Positions 7,745-16,794 of a stretch of DNA of 64,000 bases are shown piece by piece. The position numbers were made by a program, and so were the translations under genes. The DNA is taken from assembly GCA_052035235.1 (NCBI GenBank), contig JBPOHT010000052.1:1-64000 (forward strand), read 5' to 3'. The notes below the pieces were generated by a model, which had not been told where the DNA came from, did not search any database, and saw nothing but the letters and a program-made list of their open reading frames with translations. This stretch comes from Solimonas_A sp052035235. GTDB lineage: Bacteria; Pseudomonadota; Gammaproteobacteria; Nevskiales; Nevskiaceae. How positions within the stretch are numbered: position 1 is the stretch's first letter; the number at the start of each line of letters is the position of its first letter.

Positions 7745-8758
7745 TCAGCTCTCGGCGATCTTCAATACCAGCTTGCCGGTATTGTCGCCGCGGAACAGCT
7801 TGAGCAGCGTCTCGGGGAACACCTGGATGCCGCCCTCGGTGATGTCCTCGCGCGTCTTGAGCTTGCCGGCGGCGAGCCAGCCGGCCATCTCGCGGCCGGC
7901 GATGGCGTAGCGGTCGGCGTAGTCGAACACCACCATGCCCTTCATGCTGGCGCGGTTGACCAGCAGCGACAGGTAATTGCTGGGGCCCGTCACCGGGGCG
8001 GTGTTGTTGTACTGCGAGATGGCGCCGCAGATGACAATGCGCGCGCCGCGCGTGATCTGCGTCAGCGCGGCGTCGAGGATGTCGCCGCCGACGTTGTCGA
8101 AGTAGACGTCGATGCCCTTGGGGCAGTGCTGCTTGAGACCCTTCTTCACGTCCTCGTTCTTGTAGTCGATGCAGGCGTCGAAGCCCAACTCCTCGACCAC
8201 GTACTTGCACTTGTCGGCACCGCCGGCGATGCCGACCACGCGGCAGCCCTTGATCTTGGCGATCTGGCCGACCACACCACCCACGGCACCGGCCGCGCCG
8301 GAGATCACCACGGTCTCGCCGGCCTTGGCCTCACCCACTTCCAGCAGGCCGAAATAGGCCGTCATGCCGGGCATGCCCAGGGTGCCGAGCCACACCGGCA
8401 GCGGCGCCAGCGCGGGGTCCACCTTGGTGACGGCGCGGCCGTCGGACAGCGCATATTCCTGCACGCCGAAGGTGCTGACCACGTGCTCGCCGACGGCGAA
8501 CTTCGGGTGCTTGGAGGCGATCACGCGGCCCACGGCGCCGGCGCGCATGACCTCGCCGATGCCCACCGGCGGCACGTAGGACTTGCCGTCATTCATCCAG
8601 CCGCGCATGGCCGGGTCCAGCGACAGGTACAGGATCTTGACCAGGAACTGGCCCTCGGCAGGCTCGGGGATGGCTTCCTCGGTGCGCTGCCAGACGTTCT
8701 CCTGGGGCAGGCCGACGGGGCGGGCGGCGAGGCGGATCTGGTGATTGATGGCGGTCAT
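7745..8758 (-). CDS. NADP-dependent medium-chain oxidoreductase (CurA/leukotriene B4 dehydrogenase-like)
   Basis: 337 residues. It has the zinc-free MDR fold: an N-terminal GroES-like domain with S-L-D-P-A-M-R-G-W-M, then a Rossmann domain with G-A-A-G-A-V-G-G-V-V-G-Q (NADPH loop), and Y-F-D-N-V-G-G typical of 2-alkenal or prostaglandin reductases. It would reduce alpha,beta-unsaturated carbonyls in the cytoplasm. AAGGAG precedes the ATG. It is 11 bases after the alpha/beta hydrolase, so the two are probably in one operon. Confidence 0.88.
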   Translation of the reverse strand: MTAINHQIRLAARPVGLPQENVWQRTEEAIPEPAEGQFLVKILYLSLDPAMRGWMNDGKSYVPPVGIGEVMRAGAVGRVIASKHPKFAVGEHVVSTFGVQEYALSDGRAVTKVDPALAPLPVWLGTLGMPGMTAYFGLLEVGEAKAGETVVISGAAGAVGGVVGQIAKIKGCRVVGIAGGADKCKYVVEELGFDACIDYKNEDVKKGLKQHCPKGIDVYFDNVGGDILDAALTQITRGARIVICGAISQYNNTAPVTGPSNYLSLLVNRASMKGMVVFDYADRYAIAGREMAGWLAAGKLKTREDITEGGIQVFPETLLKLFRGDNTGKLVLKIAES

Positions 8759-8769
8759 GTGTTTCTCCT

Positions 8770-9648
8770 TCAGGCGTTGAGGGTGGCCAGCGCCAGTTCG
8801 GCGTAGCGCTGTGGTTGTTCGAGATCGGGAAAGTGACCGCAGTCGGCGAAGCGCTCGACGCGGGCCTGGGGCAGCAGTTGTTGCAACGACTCGGGCGAGG
8901 TGCGGCGATGGCTGCGGTCGCGCTCGCCCCAGATCAGCAGGGTGGGTATCTTGACGCCCTCCAGCTCGCCGTCGCGGGCCTGCGACAGGCCCTGCACGAC
9001 GCCGGCCAGGCAGAAGCAGCCGCCGTGGCCCAGCGAGTGCTCCGCCGGCGCCATGAATTCGTCGAAGCGCGAGCGGTCCGGCAGGGCGATGCCGTACCAG
9101 ACCTGCGCGAAACGCCGGCGCGAGGCGCGCATCAGCAACTGCCCCACCACCGGGACCTGCAGGGGCTTGGGCACGTTCTTCTGCGTCCAGGCACGCATGG
9201 CGGGCATCGAGGGGGTCTGGCACAGCAGCAGGCGGCGGATGCGGTGCGGCGCGGCCTTGGCGGCGGCGATCGCATAGAGACCGTTGGCGCAAGAGAAATG
9301 CAGCGCGGCCTCGCGGATGTCCAGCGCGTCCATCACCGCCAGCACCGCGGCGGCACCGTCCTGCAGGCGGTGCCCGTAACCCAGCGGCGGCTTCGACTGG
9401 CCGAAGCCCGGCAGGTCGAAGCAGACGATGCGCGCATAGGGGCGCAGCCGCTCGATCACGTCGGCGTGATGCTCGATGACGTTGGGGCCGTCCGGCACCA
9501 TCAGCACCACCGGCCCCTTGCCGCCGGTGTCGAGCACGCGCAGGCGGCCGATGCGGGTTTGCAGCAGGCGCGTGCCGGCCGGCCATGCGGAGGTATCGGG
9601 CGCCGAGAGCGAGCGGTTCAGCAGGCTGTCGAGGGCGGCGGCGATCAT
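8770..9648 (-). CDS. Alpha/beta hydrolase-fold protein with atypical nucleophile elbow
   Basis: 292 residues with the alpha/beta hydrolase core: V-V-L-M-V-P-D-G (oxyanion loop, ~47-54), V-C-F-D-L-P-G-F-G-Q-S (~75-85), an acid-loop G-E-R-D, and a terminal His in C-G-H-F. The elbow, normally G-x-S-x-G-G, reads F-S-C-A-N-G; an ungapped alignment with the following helix puts C120 at the nucleophile position, with S119 beside it. It may use Cys, or be a non-hydrolytic or lyase-type member. The start lies 1 base after the stop of the DUF2855 gene (TGA-G-ATG), indicating translational coupling. Confidence 0.8.
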   Translation of the reverse strand: MIAAALDSLLNRSLSAPDTSAWPAGTRLLQTRIGRLRVLDTGGKGPVVLMVPDGPNVIEHHADVIERLRPYARIVCFDLPGFGQSKPPLGYGHRLQDGAAAVLAVMDALDIREAALHFSCANGLYAIAAAKAAPHRIRRLLLCQTPSMPAMRAWTQKNVPKPLQVPVVGQLLMRASRRRFAQVWYGIALPDRSRFDEFMAPAEHSLGHGGCFCLAGVVQGLSQARDGELEGVKIPTLLIWGERDRSHRRTSPESLQQLLPQARVERFADCGHFPDLEQPQRYAELALATLNA

Positions 9649-9649
9649 C

Positions 9650-10726
9650 TCAGGCCTCCAGCACGTGGCCGGCCTGCGCCGGAGCGCGCCCTTCGAGCAC
9701 CTCGCTCCAGACGGCTTGCCACTGCGCCGGCGCGTGGTGCTGCACGCGCAGCCAACGGCGCAACAGCGGCAGGAACTCCGCCCAGGCCACGGCGAAGCGC
9801 TGGTCGATGCCGCCAGGGCCCCAGTCCTGCGTGCGCTTCTTGATCTGGCCCGGCGCGAAGAAGAACTGCGGCTTGGCGCCCGGCAGCGCGTGCTGGGTCT
9901 GGCGCTCTTCCCAGTGCGTAGCACCGACGATGCAGCTGTGCTTCAACGCATCGCCGAAATGATGATGCACGCGTGACAGCAGGCCGCCGTCGCCGGACAT
10001 GTCGACATAGACGCTGGGCACGTCGACCGGCAACGACTCCAGCGCGTCATAGCCGAGGACACGGTCGTAGTGTCCGAGCTGCTCGCAGAAGCCGCGGTTG
10101 CGCGCCGAGGTCAGGCCGATCACTTCGCAGGATTGCGGGCGGTTCTGCGACAGGCGCTGCGCTACGCCCAGCGCGGTCTTGCTGGACGCGCTGGCGATGA
10201 TCACCGAGCGGCCGCCGAAGAGGCTGTTGTCGGCGAGGAAATCCTCGATCAGGAAGGAGGTGATGTACAGCGGCGACAGCAGCGCCTGCTCGTCTTCCTG
10301 CTGCGGGTCATGCGCGGGATCGCGGGAGACGCGGCGGTAGAGCTGGTAGGCGGCGGGCAGCGCGCGGCGGTGCGGCGTGGCGTCCATGAAGGAAGCCTCG
10401 CCGATGCGGCCGGGCTGCACCACCAGGTGCGAGGACATCGGCAGGTAGCCATAGACGCGCTCGCCCTCGGCGATGCCTTCGCAGCGCGAGCGCTCGACGC
10501 GGGCGAAGCCCCAGACCGGGATACGCCCCCAGCCCTCGGCGGCCGGGAAGAACTGCCAGTACTGCATGGCGTCGCCGAAGACGCCGTAGGTGACGTTGTT
10601 GGCGGTGAGCGCGAAGCGCTCGATGCGCAGCAGCAGCTGGCCGTCCTGCAGCTCCGGCACCGCCGCCTCGGCGAGGCGGGTCTGGCGCAGGTCCTTGCGG
10701 GCCACTTCGAAATCGAATGCGTTCAT
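9650..10726 (-). CDS. DUF2855 family protein
   Basis: 358 residues. It resembles the DUF2855 family, a set of MDR/quinone-reductase-like proteins: N-terminal L-R-I-E-R-F-A-L-T-A-N-N-V-T-Y and a central Rossmann-like stretch (S-V-I-I-A-S-A-S-S-K-T-A-L-G) where the usual G-x-G-x-x-G is replaced by a serine-rich loop. The substrate is unknown. GAGGAG precedes the ATG. It is coupled to the hydrolase and oxidoreductase downstream, so the three may act on one small carbonyl or ester compound. Confidence 0.85.
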   Translation of the reverse strand: MNAFDFEVARKDLRQTRLAEAAVPELQDGQLLLRIERFALTANNVTYGVFGDAMQYWQFFPAAEGWGRIPVWGFARVERSRCEGIAEGERVYGYLPMSSHLVVQPGRIGEASFMDATPHRRALPAAYQLYRRVSRDPAHDPQQEDEQALLSPLYITSFLIEDFLADNSLFGGRSVIIASASSKTALGVAQRLSQNRPQSCEVIGLTSARNRGFCEQLGHYDRVLGYDALESLPVDVPSVYVDMSGDGGLLSRVHHHFGDALKHSCIVGATHWEERQTQHALPGAKPQFFFAPGQIKKRTQDWGPGGIDQRFAVAWAEFLPLLRRWLRVQHHAPAQWQAVWSEVLEGRAPAQAGHVLEA

Positions 10727-10764
10727 GGTTCGCTCCTCGTGGCTCGCACAGGTGAAGGAAGTCA

Positions 10765-10788
10765 GTGCCGCCCCCGATGGGGCGGCAC
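10765..10788 (-). terminator. GC-rich hairpin after the acyl-CoA dehydrogenase gene
   Basis: Perfect 10-bp arms (10765-10774, 10779-10788) with a 4-base loop lie between the stop of the acyl-CoA dehydrogenase gene and the start of the DUF2855 gene. There is no T-run, so it may be an attenuator or a weak terminator. Confidence 0.5.
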
Positions 10789-10811
10789 CCTGCCTGCTGC
10801 GGATGTCTCGC

Positions 10812-12062
<1,251 letters not shown>

Positions 12063-12083
12063 GGCGTGGCTCCTTTGTGGGGT

Positions 12084-12110
12084 CTCCTCTCGCCCGCTGG
12101 CGGGAGAGAG
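12084..12110. repeat. REP-like palindrome, imperfect
   Basis: CTCTCGCCCG and CGGGAGAG arms around CTGG, one bulged base. It is one of two related palindromes between the acyl-CoA dehydrogenase and kinase-like genes. Confidence 0.55.
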
Positions 12111-12166
12111 GTTGGGAGAGAGGGGTTCTGTGGTTCTTGATGGCTTTACAGAAACCCTCTCCCCTG

Positions 12167-12192
12167 CCCCTCTCCCGCATGCGGGAGAGGGG
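12167..12192. repeat. REP-like perfect palindrome
   Basis: 13-bp arms with no loop (CCCCTCTCCCGCA / TGCGGGAGAGGGG), 11 bases past the stop of the kinase-like gene. It shares the CTCTCCC core with the copies near positions 20, 163 and 4841. Confidence 0.7.
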
Positions 12193-12202
12193 TTCTGTTT
12201 GG

Positions 12203-13276
12203 CTACTTGCGCTTCTGTATCTGCTGCACCTTCTGCCAGGCCATCTCGGCCAGGGGGCGGGCGGCGGCGCCCATCGTGGCGGCCTGCTTGCTGGCGGCGG
12301 TGCCGTCCTTCACGCGGCCGGCGATGCCCTGCAGGATCGCACCGAGGCGGAACAGGTTGTAGGCGATGTAGAAGTCCCAGTCGTTCTGCGGGATCGCGCC
12401 GCGGCCGGTACGTTCGCAGTAGGCGGCGATGTGCTCGGCCTCCGAGGGAATGCCGAGATCGGCCAGCTTGTAGCCGGCCAGGCCGCGGAACACGCCCTTG
12501 GGGATGTGCCAGGTCATGCAATGGTAGGAGAAGTCGGCCAGGGGATGGCCCAGGGTCGACAGCTCCCAGTCCAGCACGGCCAGCACGCGCGGCTCGGTGG
12601 GGTGGAAGATCATGTTGTCCAGGCGGTAGTCGCCATGGACCACGCTGGTTTCGTCACCGGCCGGGATGTTGGCCGGCAGCCATTCGATCAGTTGGTCGAA
12701 GGCTTCGATCTTCTCGGTCTCGGAGGCGCGGTACTGCTTGCTCCAGCGGTCGATCTGGCGGGCGAAGTAGTTGCCGGGCTTGCCGTAGTCGCCCAGGCCC
12801 ACGGCCTGGTAGTCGACCTTGTGCAGGGCGGCCATCACGCGGTTCATCTCCTGGAAGATGGCGCGGCGCTGCTCCGGCGTGGAGTCCGGCAGCGAGGGAT
12901 CCCACATGATGCGGCCCTCGACGCAGTCCATGACGTAGAACGGCGTGCCGATGATGCTGTCGTCTTCGCAGAGCACGTAGGTCCTGGCCACCGGCACGTC
13001 GGTCTGCGCCAGTGCGGTGATGACCTTGTATTCGCGATCCACGGCGTGGGCCGAGGCCAGCAGCTTGCCCGGCGGCTTGCGGCGCAGCACGTACTTCTTG
13101 GTCGGCGTGATCAGCTTGTAGGTGGGGTTGGACTGCCCGCCCTTGAACTGCTCCACCGTCAGCGGGCCGGCGAAGCCCTCGACATTCTTTGCGAGGTAGC
13201 TCTCCACCGCGGCGGCGTCGAACTGGTGCTTTTCCTGCACCGGCATGGTGCCGGTGAAATCCTTCTGGTCCGACAC
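12203..13276 (-). CDS. APH-like phosphotransferase (ACAD10/11 kinase-domain homologue)
   Basis: 357 residues of the aminoglycoside-phosphotransferase/choline-kinase fold. F-K-G-G-Q-S-N-P-T-Y is the ATP loop and Y-V-L-R-R-K-P holds the ATP-binding Lys. V-V-H-G-D-Y-R-L-D-N-M is the catalytic loop (H-x-D-x4-N) and V-L-D-W-E the metal-binding motif. In LvaA and ACAD10/11, this domain phosphorylates a 4-hydroxyacyl-CoA, which the paired dehydrogenase then rearranges. A GTG start is chosen because GGAGA lies upstream and it follows the previous stop by 2 bases; an upstream extension would run into the preceding gene. Confidence 0.88.
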   Translation of the reverse strand: MSDQKDFTGTMPVQEKHQFDAAAVESYLAKNVEGFAGPLTVEQFKGGQSNPTYKLITPTKKYVLRRKPPGKLLASAHAVDREYKVITALAQTDVPVARTYVLCEDDSIIGTPFYVMDCVEGRIMWDPSLPDSTPEQRRAIFQEMNRVMAALHKVDYQAVGLGDYGKPGNYFARQIDRWSKQYRASETEKIEAFDQLIEWLPANIPAGDETSVVHGDYRLDNMIFHPTEPRVLAVLDWELSTLGHPLADFSYHCMTWHIPKGVFRGLAGYKLADLGIPSEAEHIAAYCERTGRGAIPQNDWDFYIAYNLFRLGAILQGIAGRVKDGTAASKQAATMGAAARPLAEMAWQKVQQIQKRK

Positions 13277-13278
13277 GC

Positions 13279-14262
13279 TCAGATCTCCTGCGGGGTGACG
13301 ACGATCTTGCCGGACACGCGGCGGTCCATCAGCAGGCGGATGGCCTCGGCGCCGCGCGACAGCGGATAGGTGCCGGCGATGTGCGGCTTGAGCTTGCCTT
13401 CCTTGAGCCAGCCGATCAGCACGCGCAGGTCGGCGAGGTTGTTCATCGGCTCGCGCTTGGCGTAGTCGCCCCAGAACACGCCGACGATGTCGCAGCCCTT
13501 GAGCAACGCCAGGTTGACCGGAATCTTGGGAATCTCGCCGTTGGCGAAGCCGATCACCAGCAGGCGGCCGCGCCAGGCGGTGCTGCGCAGCGCCACCTCG
13601 GTGTAGGGGCCGCCGACCGGGTCGTAGGTGACGTCCACGCCCTTGCCGCCGGTGAGGGCCTTGAGGCGCTCCTTGAGGTCTTCCTTGCTGTAGTCGATCA
13701 GCTCGTCGGCGCCATGCTCCTTGCACACCGCCAGCTTCTCGGGGCTGGAGGCGGCGGCGATGACGCGCGCACCCAGCACCTTGCCGATCTCGATGGCCGC
13801 CAGGCCTACGCCGCCGGAGGCGCCGAGCACCAGCAGGGTCTCGCCGGCCTTGAGCTTCGCGCGGTCCTTGAGGGCGTGGTACGAGGTGGCATAGGTCATC
13901 ACGAAGGAAGACGCGGTGACGAAGTCCAGGCCCTCGGGCATCGGCAGCACGGCGCGGGCGTCGGCCACCACCAGCTGGGCGAAAGCGCCCCAGCCGGTGA
14001 AGCAGATGACCTTGTCGCCCGGCTTGACGTGCTTGACCTTGGCACCCACCGACTCGATCACGCCGGCGCACTCGCCGCCAGGCGAGAACGGGAACTCGGG
14101 CTTGAACTGGTACTTGCCCTGCACGATCAGCGTATCGGGGAAGTTCACGCCGGCGGCGTGCACGCGCACCACGGCGTCGTTGTCGCCCGGGGTCGGGTCG
14201 GGACGGTCTTCCAGCACCAGCGCCTCGGGCGGCGCCCATTGATTGCAGATCAGGGCTTTCAT
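13279..14262 (-). CDS. NADPH:quinone oxidoreductase family protein (QOR-like MDR)
   Basis: 327 residues of the zinc-free MDR family: GroES-like N terminus with G-V-N-F-P-D-T-L, G-G-E-C-A-G-V-I, and a Rossmann loop G-A-S-G-G-V-G-L-A-A. It ends with the family's typical G-K-I-V-V-T-P. It would reduce a quinone or enoyl substrate with NADPH. It is tightly coupled to the kinase-like gene that follows (2-base gap), which places it in the same acyl-CoA pathway. Confidence 0.88.
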   Translation of the reverse strand: MKALICNQWAPPEALVLEDRPDPTPGDNDAVVRVHAAGVNFPDTLIVQGKYQFKPEFPFSPGGECAGVIESVGAKVKHVKPGDKVICFTGWGAFAQLVVADARAVLPMPEGLDFVTASSFVMTYATSYHALKDRAKLKAGETLLVLGASGGVGLAAIEIGKVLGARVIAAASSPEKLAVCKEHGADELIDYSKEDLKERLKALTGGKGVDVTYDPVGGPYTEVALRSTAWRGRLLVIGFANGEIPKIPVNLALLKGCDIVGVFWGDYAKREPMNNLADLRVLIGWLKEGKLKPHIAGTYPLSRGAEAIRLLMDRRVSGKIVVTPQEI

Positions 14263-14285
14263 TCTTGTATTCCTCCAGTGGGGTG

Positions 14286-14375
14286 CCGTTCGTGCCGAGC
14301 TTGTCGAAGCGTGAACGGCCGGTGACTGCGGGTGCGGTGCGCCCGTTCACCCTTCGACAGGCTCAGGGCGAACGG
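14286..14375. repeat. Pair of CCGTTC...GAACGG inverted repeats
   Basis: Two imperfect hairpins, 14286-14318 and 14343-14375, both bounded by CCGTTC and GAACGG and containing CTTCGACA or its complement TGTCGAAG. They are copies of one element in inverted orientation, like the 'CTTCGACAGGCTCAG' intergenic repeat found in many proteobacteria. They lie between the quinone reductase and SDR genes. Confidence 0.7.
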
Positions 14376-14395
14376 TGGATGGTCCAGGGTACTGC

Positions 14396-15226
14396 TCACG
14401 GCATCGGATTCCGCGGCTGGCCGCCGTCGATGATGTCGCGCAGGCGCATCTCCACGGCGGCCTTGATGTTGGGATGGGTCAGGATGTAGAAGCGGTTGTC
14501 CTTCACCGCGTCCAGGGTGATGCGCGCCACGTCGGCGGCGCTGATCTTGCCCTTCTTGACGGCCTGGCGGACGCGCTCCTCGTAGGCGGCGGCCTCGGGG
14601 TTGGCGTCGGCCAGTTCGCCCGGGCGGTTGCGCGCGGCGTCGGCGATGCCGGTGTTGACGTAGGCCGGGCACAGCACCGAGACGCCGATCTGCGCGCTCG
14701 CCGCCTGCAGCTCGTGGTGCAGGCACTCCGACATCACCACCACGCCGTGCTTGCTGACGCAGTAGACGCTGGAGGCCGGCACGGCCAGCAGGCCGGCGAC
14801 CGAGGCGGTATTGACGATGTGGCACTCGTCGCCCTGCTTGAGCATGCGCGGCACGAAGTTGCGGATGCCGTGGACCACGCCCATCAGGTTGACGCCCAGC
14901 ACCCACTCCCAGTCCTGCTCGGTGGTGGTCCAGGTGGGGCCGGCCACGGCGACGCCGGCGTTGTTGAACAGCAGTTGCGCGCTGCCGTACTCGGCGTAGG
15001 TACGGTCGGCCAGCTGCTGCACCTGCCAGCCCTGCGAGACGTCGCAACGCTGCAGCAGAGCGGCGGTGCCGGCGGGCAGCAGGGCGCGGGTGGCTTCCAG
15101 GCCCTTTTCGTCGACGTCCGCCAGGGACAGGCGCATGCCTTCCTGGGCGCAGAGCAGCGCCAGCTCGCGGCCGAAGCCACTGCCCGCGCCGGTGATGACG
15201 GCAACCTTGCCGGCGAGCGTCTTCAT
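14396..15226 (-). CDS. Short-chain dehydrogenase/reductase (classical SDR)
   Basis: 276 residues. The cofactor loop T-G-A-G-S-G-F-G is at 12-19, N-N-A-G follows, and the catalytic motif is Y-C-V-S-K preceded by the serine of T-A-S-V. An acid residue after beta-2 (L-A-D-V-D) suggests NAD(H). The C-terminal extension (Y-I-L-T-H-P-N) is common in SDRs of lipid or steroid clusters. The start overlaps the stop of the upstream SDR by 4 bases (ATGA), so translation is coupled. Confidence 0.9.
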   Translation of the reverse strand: MKTLAGKVAVITGAGSGFGRELALLCAQEGMRLSLADVDEKGLEATRALLPAGTAALLQRCDVSQGWQVQQLADRTYAEYGSAQLLFNNAGVAVAGPTWTTTEQDWEWVLGVNLMGVVHGIRNFVPRMLKQGDECHIVNTASVAGLLAVPASSVYCVSKHGVVVMSECLHHELQAASAQIGVSVLCPAYVNTGIADAARNRPGELADANPEAAAYEERVRQAVKKGKISAADVARITLDAVKDNRFYILTHPNIKAAVEMRLRDIIDGGQPRNPMP

Positions 15227-15993
15227 GCGACGAGGTAGCCGCCGTCGACGTTGAGCGCGACGCCGGTGGTGTAGCTGGCGGCGGGCGACACCAGGTACAG
15301 CACGGCGCCGGCCATCTCGTCGGGCTGCGCCACGCGGTTCATCGGCACGTGCTCCAGCACCTTGGTGACGATCTGCTGGTTCTGCACCAGGGTGGCGGCG
15401 AACTTGGTATCCGTGAAGCCCGGCAGCAGGGCGTTGACGCGCACCTTCTGCGGTGCGCATTCACGGGCGAAGGCCTGGGTCATGGAGATGACGGCGGCCT
15501 TGGTGATGGAGTAGATGCCCTGCGCCGGGCCCGGGATCACGCCGTTGACCGAGGCGACATTGACGATGCTGCCGCCACCGTTCCTGGCCATCAGCTTGAC
15601 GCCCTTGGACGACATGAAGAAGTAGCCGCGGATGTTGACGTCCAGGGTCTTCTGGAAGGCGCCGAGGTCGGTGTCCTGGATCGGGCCGAAGTAGGGATTG
15701 GCGGCGGCGTTGTTGACGAGGATGTCGAGGCGGCCGTGCTGCTGCTCGATCTGCGCGAAGATCGCGTCGATCTGCGCCATCTCGCCGATATGGCAAGCGA
15801 TGGCCTCGGCGCTGCCGCCGGCAGCGCGGATCTCGCCGACCACGCGCTCGCAGTCCGGCAGCTTGCGACTGGAGATGATCACGTGCGCGCCGGCACCGGC
15901 CAGGGTCTTGGCGATGCTCTCGCCGATGCCGCGGCTGGCGCCGGTGACCAGGGCGATCTTGCCCTTGAGGCTGAACAGTTCGGTGGGATTCAT
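15223..15993 (-). CDS. Short-chain dehydrogenase/reductase
   Basis: 256 residues with T-G-A-S-R-G-I-G (17-24), N-N-A-A in place of N-N-A-G, the Y-S-I-T-K catalytic motif and the usual C-terminal G-V-A-L-N-V-D-G-G-Y. An Arg after S-S-R (beta-2) suggests NADP(H). It resembles 3-oxoacyl or secondary-alcohol reductases found beside ACAD10/11-type clusters. It overlaps the following SDR by 4 bases and lies 10 bases after the phosphatase gene. Confidence 0.9.
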   Translation of the reverse strand: MNPTELFSLKGKIALVTGASRGIGESIAKTLAGAGAHVIISSRKLPDCERVVGEIRAAGGSAEAIACHIGEMAQIDAIFAQIEQQHGRLDILVNNAAANPYFGPIQDTDLGAFQKTLDVNIRGYFFMSSKGVKLMARNGGGSIVNVASVNGVIPGPAQGIYSITKAAVISMTQAFARECAPQKVRVNALLPGFTDTKFAATLVQNQQIVTKVLEHVPMNRVAQPDEMAGAVLYLVSPAASYTTGVALNVDGGYLVA

Positions 15994-16003
15994 GCGGGTG
16001 TCC

Positions 16004-16708
16004 TCAACGGTAAGTGATGTTCTTGGGGTCCCGCGTCTGTTCCAGGTGCGGGTAGGCATTCAGGTAGCTGATGGTCAGTTGGCCGGGGCTGTGCAGCAGC
16101 TTGGTGACGGCGCTGTTGACCACGGTCCAGTTCAGCGCGGCGGTGCGCGCCTGGCTGAGGTCGAACAGCTCCTGGGCGATGGCGGAGATCGGGCCGCCGG
16201 AGGTGAAGACCACGGCGCGGCGCGACTTGTCGGTGTCGGCCAGCACGCGGCGCGCGGCGCCGACGCAACGGCCGCGGAAGTCCGCCCAGCTCTCGCGGTA
16301 TTCGGTGTCGTACTGACCGCTCATCCAGCGCATCATCGCGTCCTCGAACAGGCGCTGGAAGGCATGGCGCGGGTTCTCGAACTGCTGGAGGTAACCGCCC
16401 ATGGCGGCCTTCTCCTGCAGGTCCGGCCGGGCGACGTTGAGCATCTGCACGTGGTCGTATTCCTCCAGGCCGGCATCAACCAGCCATTCGGACTCCGGGG
16501 GGGCGACGCCGAGGGCGCCCAGGCAGGCCTCGGCGGTCTGGCGGTGGCGCTTCATGCCGCCCACCACCACGCGGTCGAAGCTCAGGCCGGTCTGCTTGAA
16601 CCAGGCACCCAGCAGCCGCGACTGCTCGTAGCCCAGGTCGGAAAGCTGGTCATAGTCGGCGGCGCCGAAGGACGCCTGGCCATGCCGTACAAGGAAGATC
16701 TGGCCCAT
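16004..16708 (-). CDS. Histidine phosphatase superfamily protein
   Basis: 234 residues with the phosphoglycerate-mutase-like signature: V-R-H-G-Q-A at 7-12 (phospho-His at H9) and a second catalytic region with V-V-F-T-S-G-G-P, where the usual second His is replaced by S-G-G. It is first in the minus-strand operon that runs to the acyl-CoA dehydrogenase. A phosphatase beside a kinase-like protein suggests turnover of a phosphorylated acyl-CoA intermediate. The substrate is unknown. Confidence 0.85.
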   Translation of the reverse strand: MGQIFLVRHGQASFGAADYDQLSDLGYEQSRLLGAWFKQTGLSFDRVVVGGMKRHRQTAEACLGALGVAPPESEWLVDAGLEEYDHVQMLNVARPDLQEKAAMGGYLQQFENPRHAFQRLFEDAMMRWMSGQYDTEYRESWADFRGRCVGAARRVLADTDKSRRAVVFTSGGPISAIAQELFDLSQARTAALNWTVVNSAVTKLLHSPGQLTISYLNAYPHLEQTRDPKNITYR

Positions 16709-16751
16709 GGGTCACCGTTTCTGGATTGCCGGCAGCTTAGGAGCCCCCCTA

Positions 16752-16777
16752 CAATCATTCAAATGAATAGATTGAAT
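16752..16777. promoter_or_regulatory. Putative LysR operator between divergent genes
   Basis: An ATTCA-AA-TGAAT palindrome (16757-16768), flanked by CAATC (16752-16756) and GATTG (16770-16774), in the 86-base gap between the LysR gene and the operon it faces. Dyads of this kind beside a divergent LysR gene are the usual autoregulatory and target site. Confidence 0.6.
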
Positions 16778-16794
16778 CAGCGTCCATAAATGAA

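Noticed and set aside
5896..7803. A 635-codon plus-strand frame opposite yegD
   Set aside because: Antisense shadow with no start context or domain; the minus strand is clearly coding.
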